Source: Litsea cubeba
Taxonomy: Eukaryota > Streptophyta > Magnoliopsida > Laurales > Lauraceae
Reading direction: 5' to 3'
Assembly: GCA_012931725.1 (NCBI GenBank)
Contig: CM022950.1
Location: 59,436,491-59,500,490, forward strand
Length of the DNA stretch: 64,000 nt
Under the pieces are notes generated by a model, which was not told the DNA's origin, made no database searches, and saw nothing but the letters and a program-made list of their open reading frames with translations. The position numbers were made by a program, and so were the translations under genes. This document shows positions 21,562-33,687 of this stretch, piece by piece; the stretch's first letter is position 1; every line of letters begins with the position of its first letter.

Positions 21562-21807
21562 TGACATTTTAGAGAGATTGAATGTGGACTAGAGAAATAT
21601 GCAAAACAGTGTCCCATTTAGGGTCGTCTGTTGTTACATTATAAAGGGGATGAAATCCCTGATTATAAGCCATTAAGCTTATCTATAGGGCTGAATGCCT
21701 TGATTACTAGCCTAAATAACTGATTTACCAACTAAGAATGTACAGGTGTAATTGACTAAGTAATACATGAAGATTGGGCCCAAAATGGGCTTGGGCTTGG
21801 ATTGACA
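21562..21807 (-). repeat. Copia 3' LTR
   Basis: In element orientation it starts TGTCAATCCAAGC and ends TCTCTAAAATGTCA, with canonical TG...CA ends. It is identical to the right LTR except at about four sites (three transitions and one transversion by eye). Confidence 0.93.
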
Positions 21808-21821
21808 CCCCCCCTCAAATT
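21808..21821 (-). other. Copia polypurine tract
   Basis: Minus-strand AATTTGAGGGGGGG lies directly against the 3' LTR and would prime plus-strand DNA synthesis. Confidence 0.85.
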
Positions 21822-22474
21822 GATGCTGGGGAGTCATAAAGCAGCAATTTGGAAACACGAAATTGATGTCGAGGCCGAGGAAGTCCCTTTGTGAAGATAT
21901 CTGCAAACTGAAACTCTGTAGGGACATGAGGTAGACTAATGACATCCTGCTTAAATTCATCCCGAATAAAGTGGCAGTCAACTTCAATATGCTTGGTGCG
22001 TTCATGGAATACTGGATTTTCAGTGATTCGGATAGCCCCAGTATTGTCAGCATGCAATGGAGTAGGAGAGGTTTGAGTGAACCCAAGTTCCGAAAGAAGG
22101 CCCCGGAGCCATAAGACTTCAGAACAAGCAGAAGACATCGCCCTATATTCAGCTTCCGTGGAAGATCTGGATACACGTGCTTGTTTCTTACATTTCCAAG
22201 AAATGAGCGAATTGCCAAGGTACATGCACCAACCAGTAGTAGAACGACGCGTGTCTTGACAGCCTGCCCAGTCCGCATCCGCATAAGTAGTGAGATGAAG
22301 GGGATTATCCTTTGGATAATATAAACCACGAGGGACAGTTCTAAGCAGATAACGGATAATGCGCTTCACAGCTGTCAAATGAAGGTGGCGAGGAGCGTTC
22401 ATGAACTGGCTCACAATATTAACAGCATAGGATATATCAGGTCTAGTGATAGTGAGATAGACAAGACTGCCCAC
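21815..22474 (-). pseudogene. Copia RNase H and reverse transcriptase end
   Basis: An open stretch of 219 codons covers the end of the copia reverse transcriptase (GSLVYLTITRPDISYAV) and the RNase H domain (TYADADWAGC, STTGWCMYLG, SRSSTEAEYRA, HADNTGAI, RTKHIEVDCHFIRD, FTKGL). The catalytic D-E-D residues are visible. It is the best preserved 3' part of the element and runs to the polypurine tract, but lacks the upstream portion in frame. Confidence 0.9.
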
Positions 22475-23535
22475 CAGGCGCCTGTATGTATGAGGATCAG
22501 GAAGAAGGTCTCCATCATCTTTACCTCAGCTTGAGATTTACCTCGACGGGTGTATCAATAGGCGAAGAATCATGGAGATCAGCCAACTCGATAAGTCTGA
22601 TGTGTATTTGTGTGTGGATTAACAAAAGACCTTTGGGAGATTTGATGCACCTCTAAGCCCAAGAAATAATGCAAAGGACCAAATCCATTCATATGAAAGT
22701 AAGTCCTGAGGGAAGCTTGGAGAGATTTGATCATACCATCATCAGTGCCAGTGATAATATATCGTCAACATACAACAGAAGCACAGATACCCCTGTAAGA
22801 TGTGTGGGCATAGAAAGAGAGATGGATCATAAGGCTCTGAGTAAACCCCTTTCGCATAATCGACCCCTGAAGGTTTCGAACCATGCCGAGGAGCTTGCTT
22901 TAGACCATAAGTGATCTTCGCAACCGACAGACAAACCTTTTGGAGGGAGGGGACACCTGTGGTATACGCATAGTAGACTTCTTCGTGCAATCCTCCATGG
23001 AGAAATAGCATTTTTGACATCCATTTGGTATAAGTGCCAGACTGAGATGCAGCAGTGGCGAAAAGTAACCGAACAAGGTCATCTTCGCACAGGGCAAATG
23101 TCTCCATCGTAGTCAATGCAATGCTCGTGTCTGTTTTCCGAGTTGCACAAGTCTAGCTTTGTGTCTATCCAAGGACCCATCAGATTTAAGTTTGATCGAG
23201 TAGATCCTTTGCAACCAATGGGCTTAACCGCCGAAGGACCCTCCACAATATCCCATGTGTGATTCAGAGCTAATGCATCTAATTCTTCCTTTATAGCCTA
23301 GTTCCAGCAATCTTGTTGGACGGCCTGCAAATAAGAACTTGGAATAGAGATAGAAGAGAGAGTGGTCATCAAGGAAGTATGGGTAAAGCCATATCGCTCA
23401 GGCGGTCTAGAATTTCTGGAGGAGCGACGTAAAGCAGGAATAGGTGTGGAACCAGTTGTCGGTGGAGGATCAGGAGGAGGGTCATTTGCAATGGGAGGTT
23501 TATCCCGTCGGTGGTATACAAAAGTAGGATTAAAC
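22475..23535 (-). pseudogene. Copia reverse transcriptase, many frameshifts
   Basis: Fragments in three frames follow copia reverse-transcriptase order: LLFATAASQSGTYTKWMSK, FLHGGLHEEVYY, a YGLKQAPR block at about 22885-22910, and a YVDD catalytic motif at 22761-22772. No frame stays open long enough for a functional domain. The pattern is repeated one- or two-base gains and losses. Confidence 0.85.
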
Positions 23536-24363
23536 CTAGTAACAGAGGTTTGATCCGAAAAAACCTGGTAAGAGAGCTGATGGAGAGGGTTGAGGACAAT
23601 CTATGTGAGTTTGGAAGAAATATTGATTTTCAAAGAAAATAACATTTCTGGAAACCCTGATACGACGACCAATGGGATCATAACAAGCAAAACCTTTTTG
23701 ATTAGTGGCATAACCCAAAAAAGCATACCTGTGAGATTGTGCTGTTAGTTTTGTTCTTTCTGTGGGAGGTAGATGAACGAAGCAAACACAGCCAAAAGTG
23801 TGTAGGTGATCAAACACAGGATGATGACCAAATAATTTAAAATGAGGCGTTAAGTGAGCAATGGTATGAGATGGAAGGCGGTTAATGAGATAGACAGCCG
23901 TGGTGAGGGCTTCAGTCCAAAAACGAGGGGGAACGGATGATTCAATTAGAAGAGTTCTAGTTATATCAAGAAGATGCCTGTTTTTCCGTTCCGCGACTCC
24001 ATTTTGTTGTGGAGTATATGGACATGTACGTTGAGAAATGATTCCGTTATTGTTTAAAAATGATTGAAAATCTTTGGAAACATACTCCCCCCCTGAGTCT
24101 GAGCGCAAAGTTTTAATGCATTTAGAGAATTGGTTTCCGACATACTTAACTAAAAATCTAAATGCATTAAGAACATCAAACTTCGAATGTAATAAATAAA
24201 TCCAAGTAAATCTGTTGTAGTCATCAATGAAGGTGGCAAAGTATTTGAAATGACTATGTGAAAGGGTCGGAGCAATGCCCCAAACATCACTGTGAATTAA
24301 GTCAAAACATGCAGTGCTCCTTGTGTTAGAGTTTGGAAAAGGTAAAGTTTTAATCTTGCCCAA
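23536..24363 (-). pseudogene. Copia integrase core
   Basis: A 275-codon open stretch holds the DDE integrase core: LIHSDVWG (first Asp), LRSDSGGEY (second Asp) and QQNGVAERKNRH (Glu), followed by the typical FGCVCFVHLPP and FLGYATNQKG blocks. The catalytic triad is intact. The join to the upstream zinc-binding region is broken by frame changes around 24364-24392, so the N-terminal HHCC motif is incomplete. Confidence 0.9.
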
Positions 24364-24870
24364 TTTACAGCATCACATTCAAAGAAGCAGAATCAATAGT
24401 GTGTATTTATTAATCCAGATTGAAATAAAGCAGACATAATAGAAACATTTGGATGACCAAGTCGATTATGCCACAATTGAGAATTAGTCTTAAGGAAAAA
24501 ACAAAAGAACTGATGTAAAGATTGATCATGAATAAATGAAGACACTGGTAAGGAAAAAAGTCTTCCACGCTTAGGCCCCCTCGCGATCACTTCCCTCGAC
24601 TCCTGGTCCTGCACAATACAACCAGAAGAAGAAAAGGAGACATTGTAATTATTTTCAACAAGTTGACCCACAGAAACCAAATTTGTAGCAAGATTAGGAG
24701 AAACGAAAACATTGGTTAAAGGTAAGGGCCCAGGAGTATCACCAACAGAGGTGATGGGAAGATGATCTCCGTTGGCAGCTTGAACAGTAAGATGACCAGT
24801 GTAAGGAGTGACATTTTGTAATTTCACAGGTGACGAGGTCCTATGGTTACTTGCAACCAGAATCTAAGTA
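24364..24870 (-). pseudogene. Copia protease and gag-pre-integrase region
   Basis: 24393-24827 encodes the segment between protease and integrase (PLTNVFVSPNLATNLVSVGQ and LWHNRLGHPN, the HNRLGH being the usual pre-integrase histidine motif). Just upstream, at about 24850-24862, a LDSG protease motif is present but the following ASNH residues are one base out of frame, so the break falls inside the protease active site. Confidence 0.85.
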
Positions 24871-25926
24871 TCATGTATTAGAAAGAGAAGACTCAGTACC
24901 TGCGATGTTCATGGATGCTAAGGCATTGATAATCATTTGGTTGACCATCTCAGGGGTGATAGGAGCTGGGGATGCAGATTGAGTGGAGGAACCAGGCTGT
25001 GAGGATGAATCATATTGCATAGAACCACTGAAGTCAGATGATACATATCGCGGAGTAGTCACGGTGTAGGCAGTAATGGAAGTACCAGGGCCAGACTGCA
25101 CAGAATTACGGGCGATAGAATTGCGAGCCTTTTTTCGGCATTCATCAATAAAATGACCAGTGGCCTTACAATACCTGCAGATTTTGGCCTTGCATTGATT
25201 TGCATAGTGACCATATTTCTTGCAGTTATGGCACTGAACTCTACTGATGTCCCGAGGAGGTTGTCTGGTGGTAGCAACAAATGCAAGTGGAGCCTCAGCA
25301 GATCTCTGTTGGTCCAGAGTAGTTTTAGTAGCTAGACGCTGTTCTTCTCGCAGAAGTTCCTGAAGGCAGTCATCTAAGCTGGGAAGAGTAGCCCTGCTCA
25401 TCAAGTTCGATCGAACTGTCTCAAACTCCAGACGAAGTTTCATGAAAAGCTGATCCCGATGACTACTTTGCTGTAATGGAAGTAACTCTGGTAGGAGAGC
25501 TTCAGACACCGTGGCAAATTTAATCTCATCATATTCGGACCACAGTCGACGGAAGCCATTGTAATACTCCTGAATAGACTGGGTACCTTGAGTGGATTGA
25601 GAGATTTCAAGTTCCAATTGAAACTGGCGGGCAGCATTGCCTTGTTGATAAATCTTCTTAAGATAGTTCCACATTTCACGGGCAGTTTTGCAGGGTTTTA
25701 AGTTGAGAAAAAAATGTGACTCAACAGATCCCAGCAACCATGTCTTGATTTTAGCATCCTTTGTCTTCCAAGCTAACAACTTCTTATCATCTTCCATAGG
25801 TTGAGGTTCAGATCCATCAATGTGTGCCCAGAGTTCTTTTCCTTCCAAGTAAATTTGAAATTGAAAAGCCCATGAGGTATAATTTGTTCCATCAAAGCGA
25901 ACCAGGGTAATCTCATGTTTTTCCAT
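24871..25926 (-). pseudogene. Copia gag (UBN2-type) with two zinc knuckles
   Basis: An intact 351-codon open frame starts MEKHEITLVRFDGTNYTSWA, the usual copia gag start, and covers the UBN2/retrotransposon gag domain (residues about 1-190). Two CCHC knuckles follow near residues 231-262 (CHNCKKYGHYANQC and CRYCKATGHFIDEC), then a Ser/Thr-rich tail. Gag forms the virus-like particle and binds RNA. This ORF alone could still be translated, but the protease downstream is frameshifted. Confidence 0.9.
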
Positions 25927-26729
25927 TACTAAAGAATAGAGAAAAACAAGTGCAGCAGTAGATCACAGTCACAAATTAACACACAAGCAGGAGGTGTCGC
26001 AGCAGACAGCAACCAGCAGCCAGTTCTCAGAAGCCACAAAATAAATAGTGGGAAAAAATTGCACAGAAAAAGGTCTAGAACAGTTCCCAGAAGGCACAGA
26101 AGAAACCAGGACAAACACAGTGCCCAGTTTTAACACAGACGACCCAGTCGTCACTGTGTAGATCTGTACGCGGGCCCCACCAAATGATCTGTTGACAGAT
26201 CTGAGTATGAGGATGGGTGCACAGTAAATTTCTGCAACTATTGGAAGTGGTCTCAGGAAGAACGAATTCAAATCCAAACTTTTGGACGGTTGAGATAAAA
26301 AGATATGGACAAAACTGACGATCTACAAAAATTGGTAGATGGCCTACCTCTGATGATCCATAAATTTGGAGAAAATCTTCAAAAAGATGTATAAATCCAG
26401 GCGACCAGAATGGGCTGAGTCAGCTGAGAAGCAGATGATGATCGCAGGTGGGCCACGTCAGATCTGATGATCACAGACGACTAGACTGAAGAACTGATCT
26501 CTGATGATCAAAAAATCATGGAAAATTCTGCAGAAATCCAAGAAGCTTCAGGCGACCAAGATGGGCCTATTCCGCTGATGTAGAGGTGATGATCACAGGT
26601 GGGCCACTCTTGATCTGAGATGATCAGGGAGGATCAGACAGGATCTGGCTGAAGAGGATGATCACAGATGATCATAAACAGGCTTCCAATGATTGGAAGA
26701 TGAGTTAAGAGAAGATCAAAGATGTTTGA

Positions 26730-26745
26730 CCTCGCTCTGATACCG
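26730..26745 (-). other. Copia primer-binding site (iMet tRNA)
   Basis: Minus-strand CGGTATCAGAGCGAGG directly follows the 5' LTR. It matches the widespread plant initiator-Met primer site TGGTATCAGAGC except at the first base. Confidence 0.88.
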
Positions 26746-26991
26746 TGACATTTTAGAGAGATTGAATGTGGACTAGAGAAATATGCAAAACAGTGTCCCA
26801 TTTAGGGTCGTCTGTTGTTACATTATAAAGGGGATGAAATCCCTGATTACAAGCCATTAAGCTTATCTATAGGGCTGAATGCCCTGATTACTAGCCTAAA
26901 TAACTTATTTACCAACTAAGAATGTACAGGTGTAATTGACTAAGTAATACATGAAGATTGGGCCCAAAATGAGCTTGGGCTTGGATTGACA
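26746..26991 (-). repeat. Copia 5' LTR
   Basis: A 246-bp copy of the left LTR. It carries ATTACAAGCC and GCCCTGATT where the left LTR has ATTATAAGCC and GCCTTGATT. Confidence 0.93.
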
Positions 26992-29900
26992 ATATCAATC
27001 CTAGACTTGTTTGAGGTTGATCAAAGCATGATTTCTGCAAATTGTATTAATTCAAATGTAAGAATCACATAAAAAAGATCGTGCATGTAGAAAAGATATA
27101 TCCACTCAGAGAGATGGCATCCCATTTAAATTTAATGCATGTAAGTTTATATTGTGACAATGTATATAAATGCATTCAAGGAAATGGTTAGCAATTTCAT
27201 TGAAGTCAGTTACTGGCCTGAATATCATGAAAATCTGGGTACAAAGAATTCATCATTTCAATTATTCTTTTCTAAGTGATGTAGTTTGTGGGAAAGCTTA
27301 TCCTCGTGTCCTGTATCTATAAATTCAATATACATATATACAAAATATTGAAATGAAGGAAACTAAATCAATTCTTGTAGATATTATTATACCCATGTCT
27401 TGATGGCCTAAACCATTGAACTATATTACCCCATCAGGGGAGAACACCATGCCCTTGTGTCTCCTGTATTAGTCTATTAGATGATCCTGGCTACACAAAC
27501 AAGTGGGAATGCAGGAAGGCAAATAGGACCCATGGTCCATATTTAGTGAGGCAAACTTGGATGTCAATTTTTTTTTGGTTACTTGTAATATTTGATAATG
27601 TGGAAACTGTTGGTATCCATAATGTCGCCAAAACGAGACCTTTGATTGATGAAGATTCTTTCTTTTGATAGGTTATTTGAAGTTTAGATTTAATAGAGCA
27701 TAAGGCGGCTTTGTATGCTGTGAGATGTGAGTGGACACCTGCAGCAAAGTGAGTTATCTCATGATATCTATGTAATTTTGATTTTCAACTATTCTATCTG
27801 TTAACCTTTGATCATTTTAGCATTTAGATTAGTCTTGAATACATTCACTTTGTGAAGAAAGAAAGGTTGTTACTTCTTACATTTAGAGCAGCTGTTACTG
27901 AGTGTTCACCGTTGACGTCATTTCGTACCATCTGTTTTTGCCAAACTATATTGAAAAGAGCATGATGATCTTTCATTGATTCACAACTTGCACTGACTGT
28001 GAATTTGTGTGTGTTTCATGTATCTAGTGGAATGATGTTTCACAAGGTGGTTTTGATTGTGGCTTGAGATTTGTTTTAATGCATGTGACCTTCACTAGGA
28101 AGATACTTTATTTTTCAAAGTATGGTTTTGTTTACCTTTTTTTTTTTAAACTTTATTTGTTGGATAACATGATGAGAAGCTATGGATTGAATTTTTCATC
28201 TTGTTATGTTAATAGTTTAGGCTTTGATGTGAAGCTATTTGTGTGTTAATGAAATGATAAAAATGTTTTATTGATTTCAGAATGTAGGAATCATGAAGAA
28301 AATGAGAACAACTTTGATCACAACAGCTGGAACATCTATTGGAGGGTTCTGATAATAACACCACAGAAAGATTTTACAGAAAGATTTTTGTAATTAAAAC
28401 TATTCTCTCCTAAATGTGTACATCTGCATTCATTTTTTTTTTCTCTTTCATGAGTGATTTTCATTGAAGTAGTTATAAATGTGTTTAATGAGATAATGAG
28501 CAGGGCTTGAGGCTAAATGAGCTGAGCCAAGATGACTACAGAGCTAGTTTGGCTTGTTGATGGACATATTATACCGTAAATACTATATATTTTCATAACA
28601 CAACAATAGAAAAATGAAAAAAAAAATAAATTCTGGCAACTACCAAGCAGGAGTTGTTATTTCTATGATAGGTAACATGTAAAACTTAATTTAGGAAGCT
28701 TCCAAGTGCGCATGGATTCAAAATTCAGGAAGCTCAGCTGTATTAATGTACACTGATTAGGGAGGATCAAATGCTAACCTTCAAATTGAGTATAAACATA
28801 TGTAAGCATGTCCTTTGGAAAAAAAAGAGGAGTGCAGAACAGATAGTCGAGATGGGTTTTTGGAAAACTATGAAGTTCGTTCAAAGTTATTTTTGTAATA
28901 TTCAACTACACATACAATTAATCACACTTTAGAAGGATCGCGCGTTTCACTATAGTGATATAGTGAAATCTACATATGAGAAGTTTGTTTTTAGAATCTT
29001 ATTATGAAATGCACACGCAATCATATGAAGGATCAAATGCTGGAGGCATAGTGATTTTTGCAATGCAGCGCTTTTGAAGACACAAAATAATTGGATGAAA
29101 ACTCTTGTCCATACTACAAATATATGCATAAACATGTATATAACTACATATTACAGTTACGGATATACTCTTGTGCATTATCCGCGCCTGAACTCTGAAG
29201 TAGATGTTCTAATAGCAGAGGTGCTTGATCCTTTTTCAACCTGTCTTTTCCCCATACTCTCATATTTCTTTGCTTTCCTTTCCTTCTTCCCTTCTTCCCC
29301 ATCCAACCACACGCGTCCCACCCTCCTACCTCCCTTCTGTCTCTCAGAATTCCAAAGAATGAGATTTTATTGATACATTTGTATTCAAGTTTATTGAGAG
29401 TGCTCAATAAGTGTTTGATGAGAGCACTTATCAAGACCCACTTTCAATACACTGGTTACTTTCTGTAAATAATAATCAAGACCCACTTTCAGATTTTTCA
29501 TCACTTTCTACAAAAATACTAATCAAGACCCACTTTCAATATACTGATTGCTTTCTACCTCATGCTGAATATAGTGTTAGATTTTGATAATTCTCTAGGA
29601 CTTGTGATACTTTCTTCGTTTATATATACCAATTATTTATAGGTAGTTTATTGAATCATACCTTCATCCATCAAGAAGCAATAACTGACACCTATGTTTT
29701 TACCAAAAATAAATCAATCAATCAATCAATAATTGACACCTTGTTTGATGAATATGACAATGAAGGTATAGCCGAAGACAATGAAAATGATTATTATGAG
29801 TTTGATGCCATGTTATTTGATGGAAAAAAAAGTCAGCGACACAGATATAACACATGGTGATCTGGGGAAACTGATGTGCATGGGAAATAAGGGATGTCAT

Positions 29901-30550
29901 TGCTAATGCATTATTTATAGTACATACTTAGATCGTGGAGTTTTGTGTTAGCAGATTTGAAGATTTTATCCATTTGATTACTATATTATTTTTTTGGTAA
30001 AACATTTTTCTATATATGTAACTTTATTAGAGCGCATGTGTGTATCATATAGTATTATAATACATGTTTACATTATTTTGTACTACTGATGTTATGATTG
30101 TCAATATATTAATTGTTCTTCAGAATTTTAAATTTTTTTGAAAATTGTTTATTTAAAAAACCTAAGTACAAATAAATTTGAAAAGTTACATTTACTTGAA
30201 TTTGTTTAGCTGCATGGCTCCTGCTTATTATGTAATTTATTTTTATAAGAAAAATATAATTTATTTGATTATTTTGTGATAAAAGCTGTCATGTGTATAT
30301 CTAACCAAGCAACTTAGGTCGCTTTTACTATTAAAAGAGTTGGTATAAAAGTTGAGCAAACCAAACAACCATTTCTCTTAAAAAGCTGCTCCGAAGAAGT
30401 GGTTGTTTCAAAGTTACTTTTAGAAAAGCACATTTGACTTTAAATAAGCCGAACCAAACACACCCTAATAAATGCAAATTGCCTCTGCCTAAACTTTTTT
30501 CTTTGAATGTTATGGGATTTCCTTTTAAAACTTACCTACTGTTTTTCTTC
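26992..30550. other. Unassigned AT-rich region
   Basis: No gene was recognised. Exon-like pieces with plausible splice sites occur at 27690-27749 (IEHKAALYAVRCEWTPAA) and 28283-28354, but joining them gives an early stop. 29720-29930 has an acidic open stretch (DEYDNEGIAEDNENDYYEFD) followed in another frame by WEIRDVIANALF, which resembles the C-terminal end of plant Harbinger nucleases. That resemblance is weak. Confidence 0.3.
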
Positions 30551-30560
30551 TTTTTTTTTT

Positions 30561-30690
30561 TTGCTCAATTGGCCAGTGGCTACGACATAGGAAGGAAAGG
30601 GCTCCCACCAGGGTTCGAAACCTGGTGGGAGCTATGGGAGCGGGCTTGCCTTATCCACAAGGCTAGCCGTCTATTTCCTAAAACCTACCT
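30561..30690 (+). repeat. tRNA-derived SINE-like element
   Basis: An A-box-like GCTCAATTGGCCAGTGGC (30563-30580) and a B-box-like GGGTTCGAAACC (30611-30622) are spaced as in a tRNA-derived internal RNA polymerase III promoter. The B box is the loop of a hairpin whose two 12-base arms, GCTCCCACCAGG and CCTGGTGGGAGC, pair perfectly, longer than a normal T arm. A T run precedes it at 30551-30562. It does not fold into a complete tRNA, so a SINE or SINE fragment is more likely than a tRNA gene. Confidence 0.55.
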
Positions 30691-32559
30691 ACTTCCATAT
30701 GGAGTCCTTTTAAAGAATTTGTCCTGCATTCTGAACTTTAGCACCCAAAGGGCATTCTTTTTGTTGACAATTAGTACCATTGAAAACCGTTCATTTCACA
30801 TACCAAAACAATTATGTTCAAATTTCACTCCAAGTGGATTAATTTACATTGTTGAACTGATCATAAGTAAATTACATGACTATATAATTTATTGATCGAT
30901 ACTCTATTTAAAGTGAAATTCTGGCCAGTGCCCATACAGGTAGTAGGTAGGGGTGTTCGTGGGCTGAGTTGGTATGGACCAAGGTGTCAAGAGGGACTAA
31001 CCTGACTTTGAACAGAGGCCCATATCTAGCCCGAGCTTAGGCCACCTCAAACTTGTCAGCCCGAGCTTAGCCTGCCCCAAACATTTCAGGGTATGCCCAA
31101 GACTGATTAATACTTTTATTTTAAAAAATGGCATCTTAAATTCAAATATACTAGTATAGTTAGAAATCCTAAAGAGGATTTTACAAAAAGAAAAATCACT
31201 TTAAATGCACCCTATACCAAAACGGCCCTTTTAGTCATGGACGCACGGAAGTGGTCCCCTGGGACCATTTTCGTTAAAAACATGGTTTCCGTTATTTTCC
31301 TCTTCTCTTTCTCAAACTCAATCCAATGGGGATCTTGAAGACAGTTCCATATGAATGGACACCTTGCACAAGACTGCTTTTGAACCAGATTACGAACCAG
31401 ATTAAGAGTTGCAACTTTAATTAAATAGAATACCATCTAATTAGCAGATACACCACCAATCTCCCATGCTTTGTAAAAACCAACGACGTTGGTTTTTAAG
31501 TTTTTTATTTTTTATTTTATTTTTTTTTTTTTTTTTTTTTTTTTTGGGGGAAAGAATATCATCTCATCAGCATATACACCGCCCAATCTCCCATCATGTG
31601 GGTGGTTCATTGATTTGAGTGTCTGGTGTGGATTTGAAATTGTGTTTTTCACGCGCGAAGGGTCGATATCAACCCTTAAAAAGTTTGGTAAAAAAAGTTT
31701 TGAATGGACACTCAACTACCTAAACAATATCATTACAAAAGCTGACTTTTGCCCCTAACTGGATTAGAGAGAGAGAGAGCCCAGCCCATGGACCAATCCA
31801 TTCTCTCTCAGCCCATGGACCAATCCATGGCCCAATCTAACCCAAAACACAAGTATCGTTGATTCTTAATCGTCTAACTGGTCAAGGAAAAACCCATCAA
31901 AATTCTAACTTGGCCTGTTTTCTTCTATTTTTTTTTGTCTAATCAAATTGGATTTTTGACCTCAATTTATGATTAGACCCACCAAATGGACGGTTTGCTT
32001 TTTGAAAATCATTTGCTAACCCGTAAGGCATCACCACATTCACATAATCACATAGAAAGCACTTGGATCCCGTGGTATGGGGAGCCAAACACCATCTTCC
32101 ACTGATATATGCAGCCCTCATGCATCGTTGGATCGCAGAATGAAGGGTAGTGATTGAGCCTAAACATTGAGTCGTTGTCACTGGCCTTGATCAACCTACT
32201 TAAGAGTCCAAGATCTCACATGCGAGGCCTCTTACTGCTTCAGTGTAGGCATTCACCACAAGGCTGCACCACCAAGTGAATAAACAAATTGCAAGAGAAA
32301 AAAAGTAAGATACTTTTGTTTAGAATTCATGATTGTTAGGCATCATTTTAGCACAAAATCATATGAATGTTTATTGCTGACACCTATAATTGATCTACAT
32401 TATATAAACTTTATAAAATACCATTCAAGTACTTGGACTTTTGCTTGTTGTCCTTGATGTAAGCTATTTTGGGCTAAGAATAGTAGAGAATATTCACATC
32501 TTAGAATAACTTAATCACACCATTGATCAAATCTGACCTAATCTTAATCTAAGATAATC
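30691..32559. other. Unassigned region left of the gypsy element
   Basis: No gene. 30950-31100 has hAT-end-like sequence (GGTAGGGGTGTTCGTGGGC). A T run of about 30 at 31516-31545 is flanked by similar phrases at about 31440-31470 and 31565-31595 (ACACCACCAATCTCCCATG and ACACCGCCCAATCTCCCAT), and AAAAACCAAC-GAC-GTTGGTTTTT forms a hairpin at about 31477. A 20-bp CAGCCCATGGACCAATCCAT phrase is repeated at about 31782 and 31810. Confidence 0.35.
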
Positions 32560-32564
32560 ATTAT

Positions 32565-33419
32565 TGTAAGTGCAAAAACTATAACTCACAAAATTAAGGG
32601 GTGCCTGGTAGGACTTATCCAAACATACGATGAGAGCTAGCCGCCTTTAAGCCTGAAAGGGGAGGAACAAACAGTCAGAGGACCCTGACCTGAGTGGCGC
32701 AAGGCTCTCCGATGCCTAAGTTAGTATATGAACTAAACAGAGGAAGGAGAGGGAGGAGTGGGACAAAGTAACGGCTCAAGAGGGAATGTTTATGCATACC
32801 TTTGTCATAGAATGTCATGCTATTTATTGAGGATTTTACTTGATATTTTGGAGTGGGCCCCTTGATTTGATGGGAATGATCTCATCAGCCCACAAAGTAA
32901 TAAATGCGGGTCCATCATAGCCCACGAAGCATTTAATGCTAGTCCGATCAGCCCACGTCGCATTAAATGCGCGTCATGTTGGGCCTGATCATGTCTCAAG
33001 CCTTTGGTGGTTGAGGTCCCATCGGATCCATCCTCGGGCCCTGCCTTGATATGACTACAGTAGCTGGATGCCGCTTTGTCAGGGATCTGGCGAAGATTGT
33101 GGACGGCTGGAATGGCCCATCTGTCCTAATGGCTCGTGCCTGTACTCTGCCACGTGTCCGATGACGTGGTGGACGTAGGGGCGAGAGCATGGTTTTTCTT
33201 CATTCCGCCTGCCGACCCGACTTCCTTAGCCGGGGTCAGGCATACAGCCGAGGTCAGCCTTCGTAGCCGAGCTCGGCATGGAAGGTCGAAGTCAGGTCGG
33301 TTTCGGCAGAGGCTCTGACCCTGCTGCCGAGGTGTGCCTGGACGGCATATGGGCGCGCTGATTGGCGTCTTATCGTCGAGATCAGCATAATCTTGGAGTC
33401 TTGAAAATCTCCCCACACA
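32565..33419 (-). repeat. Gypsy 3' LTR
   Basis: An 855-bp LTR, in element sense starting TGTGTGGGGAGATTTTC and ending TTTTTGCACTTACA. It retains about 130 bp (33208-33340, AGCCGAGGTCAGCC-type words) and two short segments that are missing from the 5' LTR, so it is the more complete copy. Its TATA region reads AATAAATAG where the other LTR has TATAAATAG. Confidence 0.92.
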
Positions 33420-33432
33420 ATTGCCCCCTAGC
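33420..33432 (-). other. Gypsy polypurine tract
   Basis: Minus-strand GCTAGGGGGCAAT abuts the 3' LTR. The G run is the presumed plus-strand primer. Confidence 0.6.
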
Positions 33433-33687
33433 TTGTGACTTCCTTAGGGCCCTAGCCTTTAGAGGTCGGACGCTAGAGAGTCCGAGTGGAGACGTACGAT
33501 CATTATCCGGCGGCGTTTCGACTCTTCGAGGTAATCAATGTCGCGTCCTGCTTACCCCGGGAAATGACCGAGAGTTATACGTGTCGTTTCATTACTGACT
33601 GTGCTGTCAAATTGATGAGACAGGCGCGGATAGCGATGCTATCTTTTCGAATTCCTGAATGGTGCCCAAGGAGGGCATCTTACTCCT

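Larger units (their letters stand above)
21562..26991 (-). mobile_element. Ty1/copia LTR retrotransposon, full length, degenerate
   Basis: A 5.43-kb element on the minus strand with two 246-bp LTRs, a minus-strand primer-binding site matching initiator-Met tRNA, a polypurine tract, and the copia order gag, protease, integrase, reverse transcriptase, RNase H. It is flanked by GTATC (21557-21561) and ATATC (26992-26996), a 5-bp target duplication with one change. The LTRs differ at about four positions, so insertion was recent. The coding region nevertheless carries many small frame changes from the protease to the reverse transcriptase, so the copy cannot make its own enzymes. Confidence 0.93.

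Noticed and set aside
27690..28354. Two exon-like pieces with good AG and GT borders
   Set aside because: Joining them gives a stop within two codons in the plausible frame, and neither piece matches a known family.
29860..29930. Harbinger nuclease C-terminus (WEIRDVIANALF)
   Set aside because: Only about a dozen residues, in a different frame from the preceding acidic stretch; too little to call.
30561..30640. Functional tRNA gene
   Set aside because: A- and B-box-like motifs are present, but no acceptor stem or anticodon arm can be folded and the T-arm stem is far too long.
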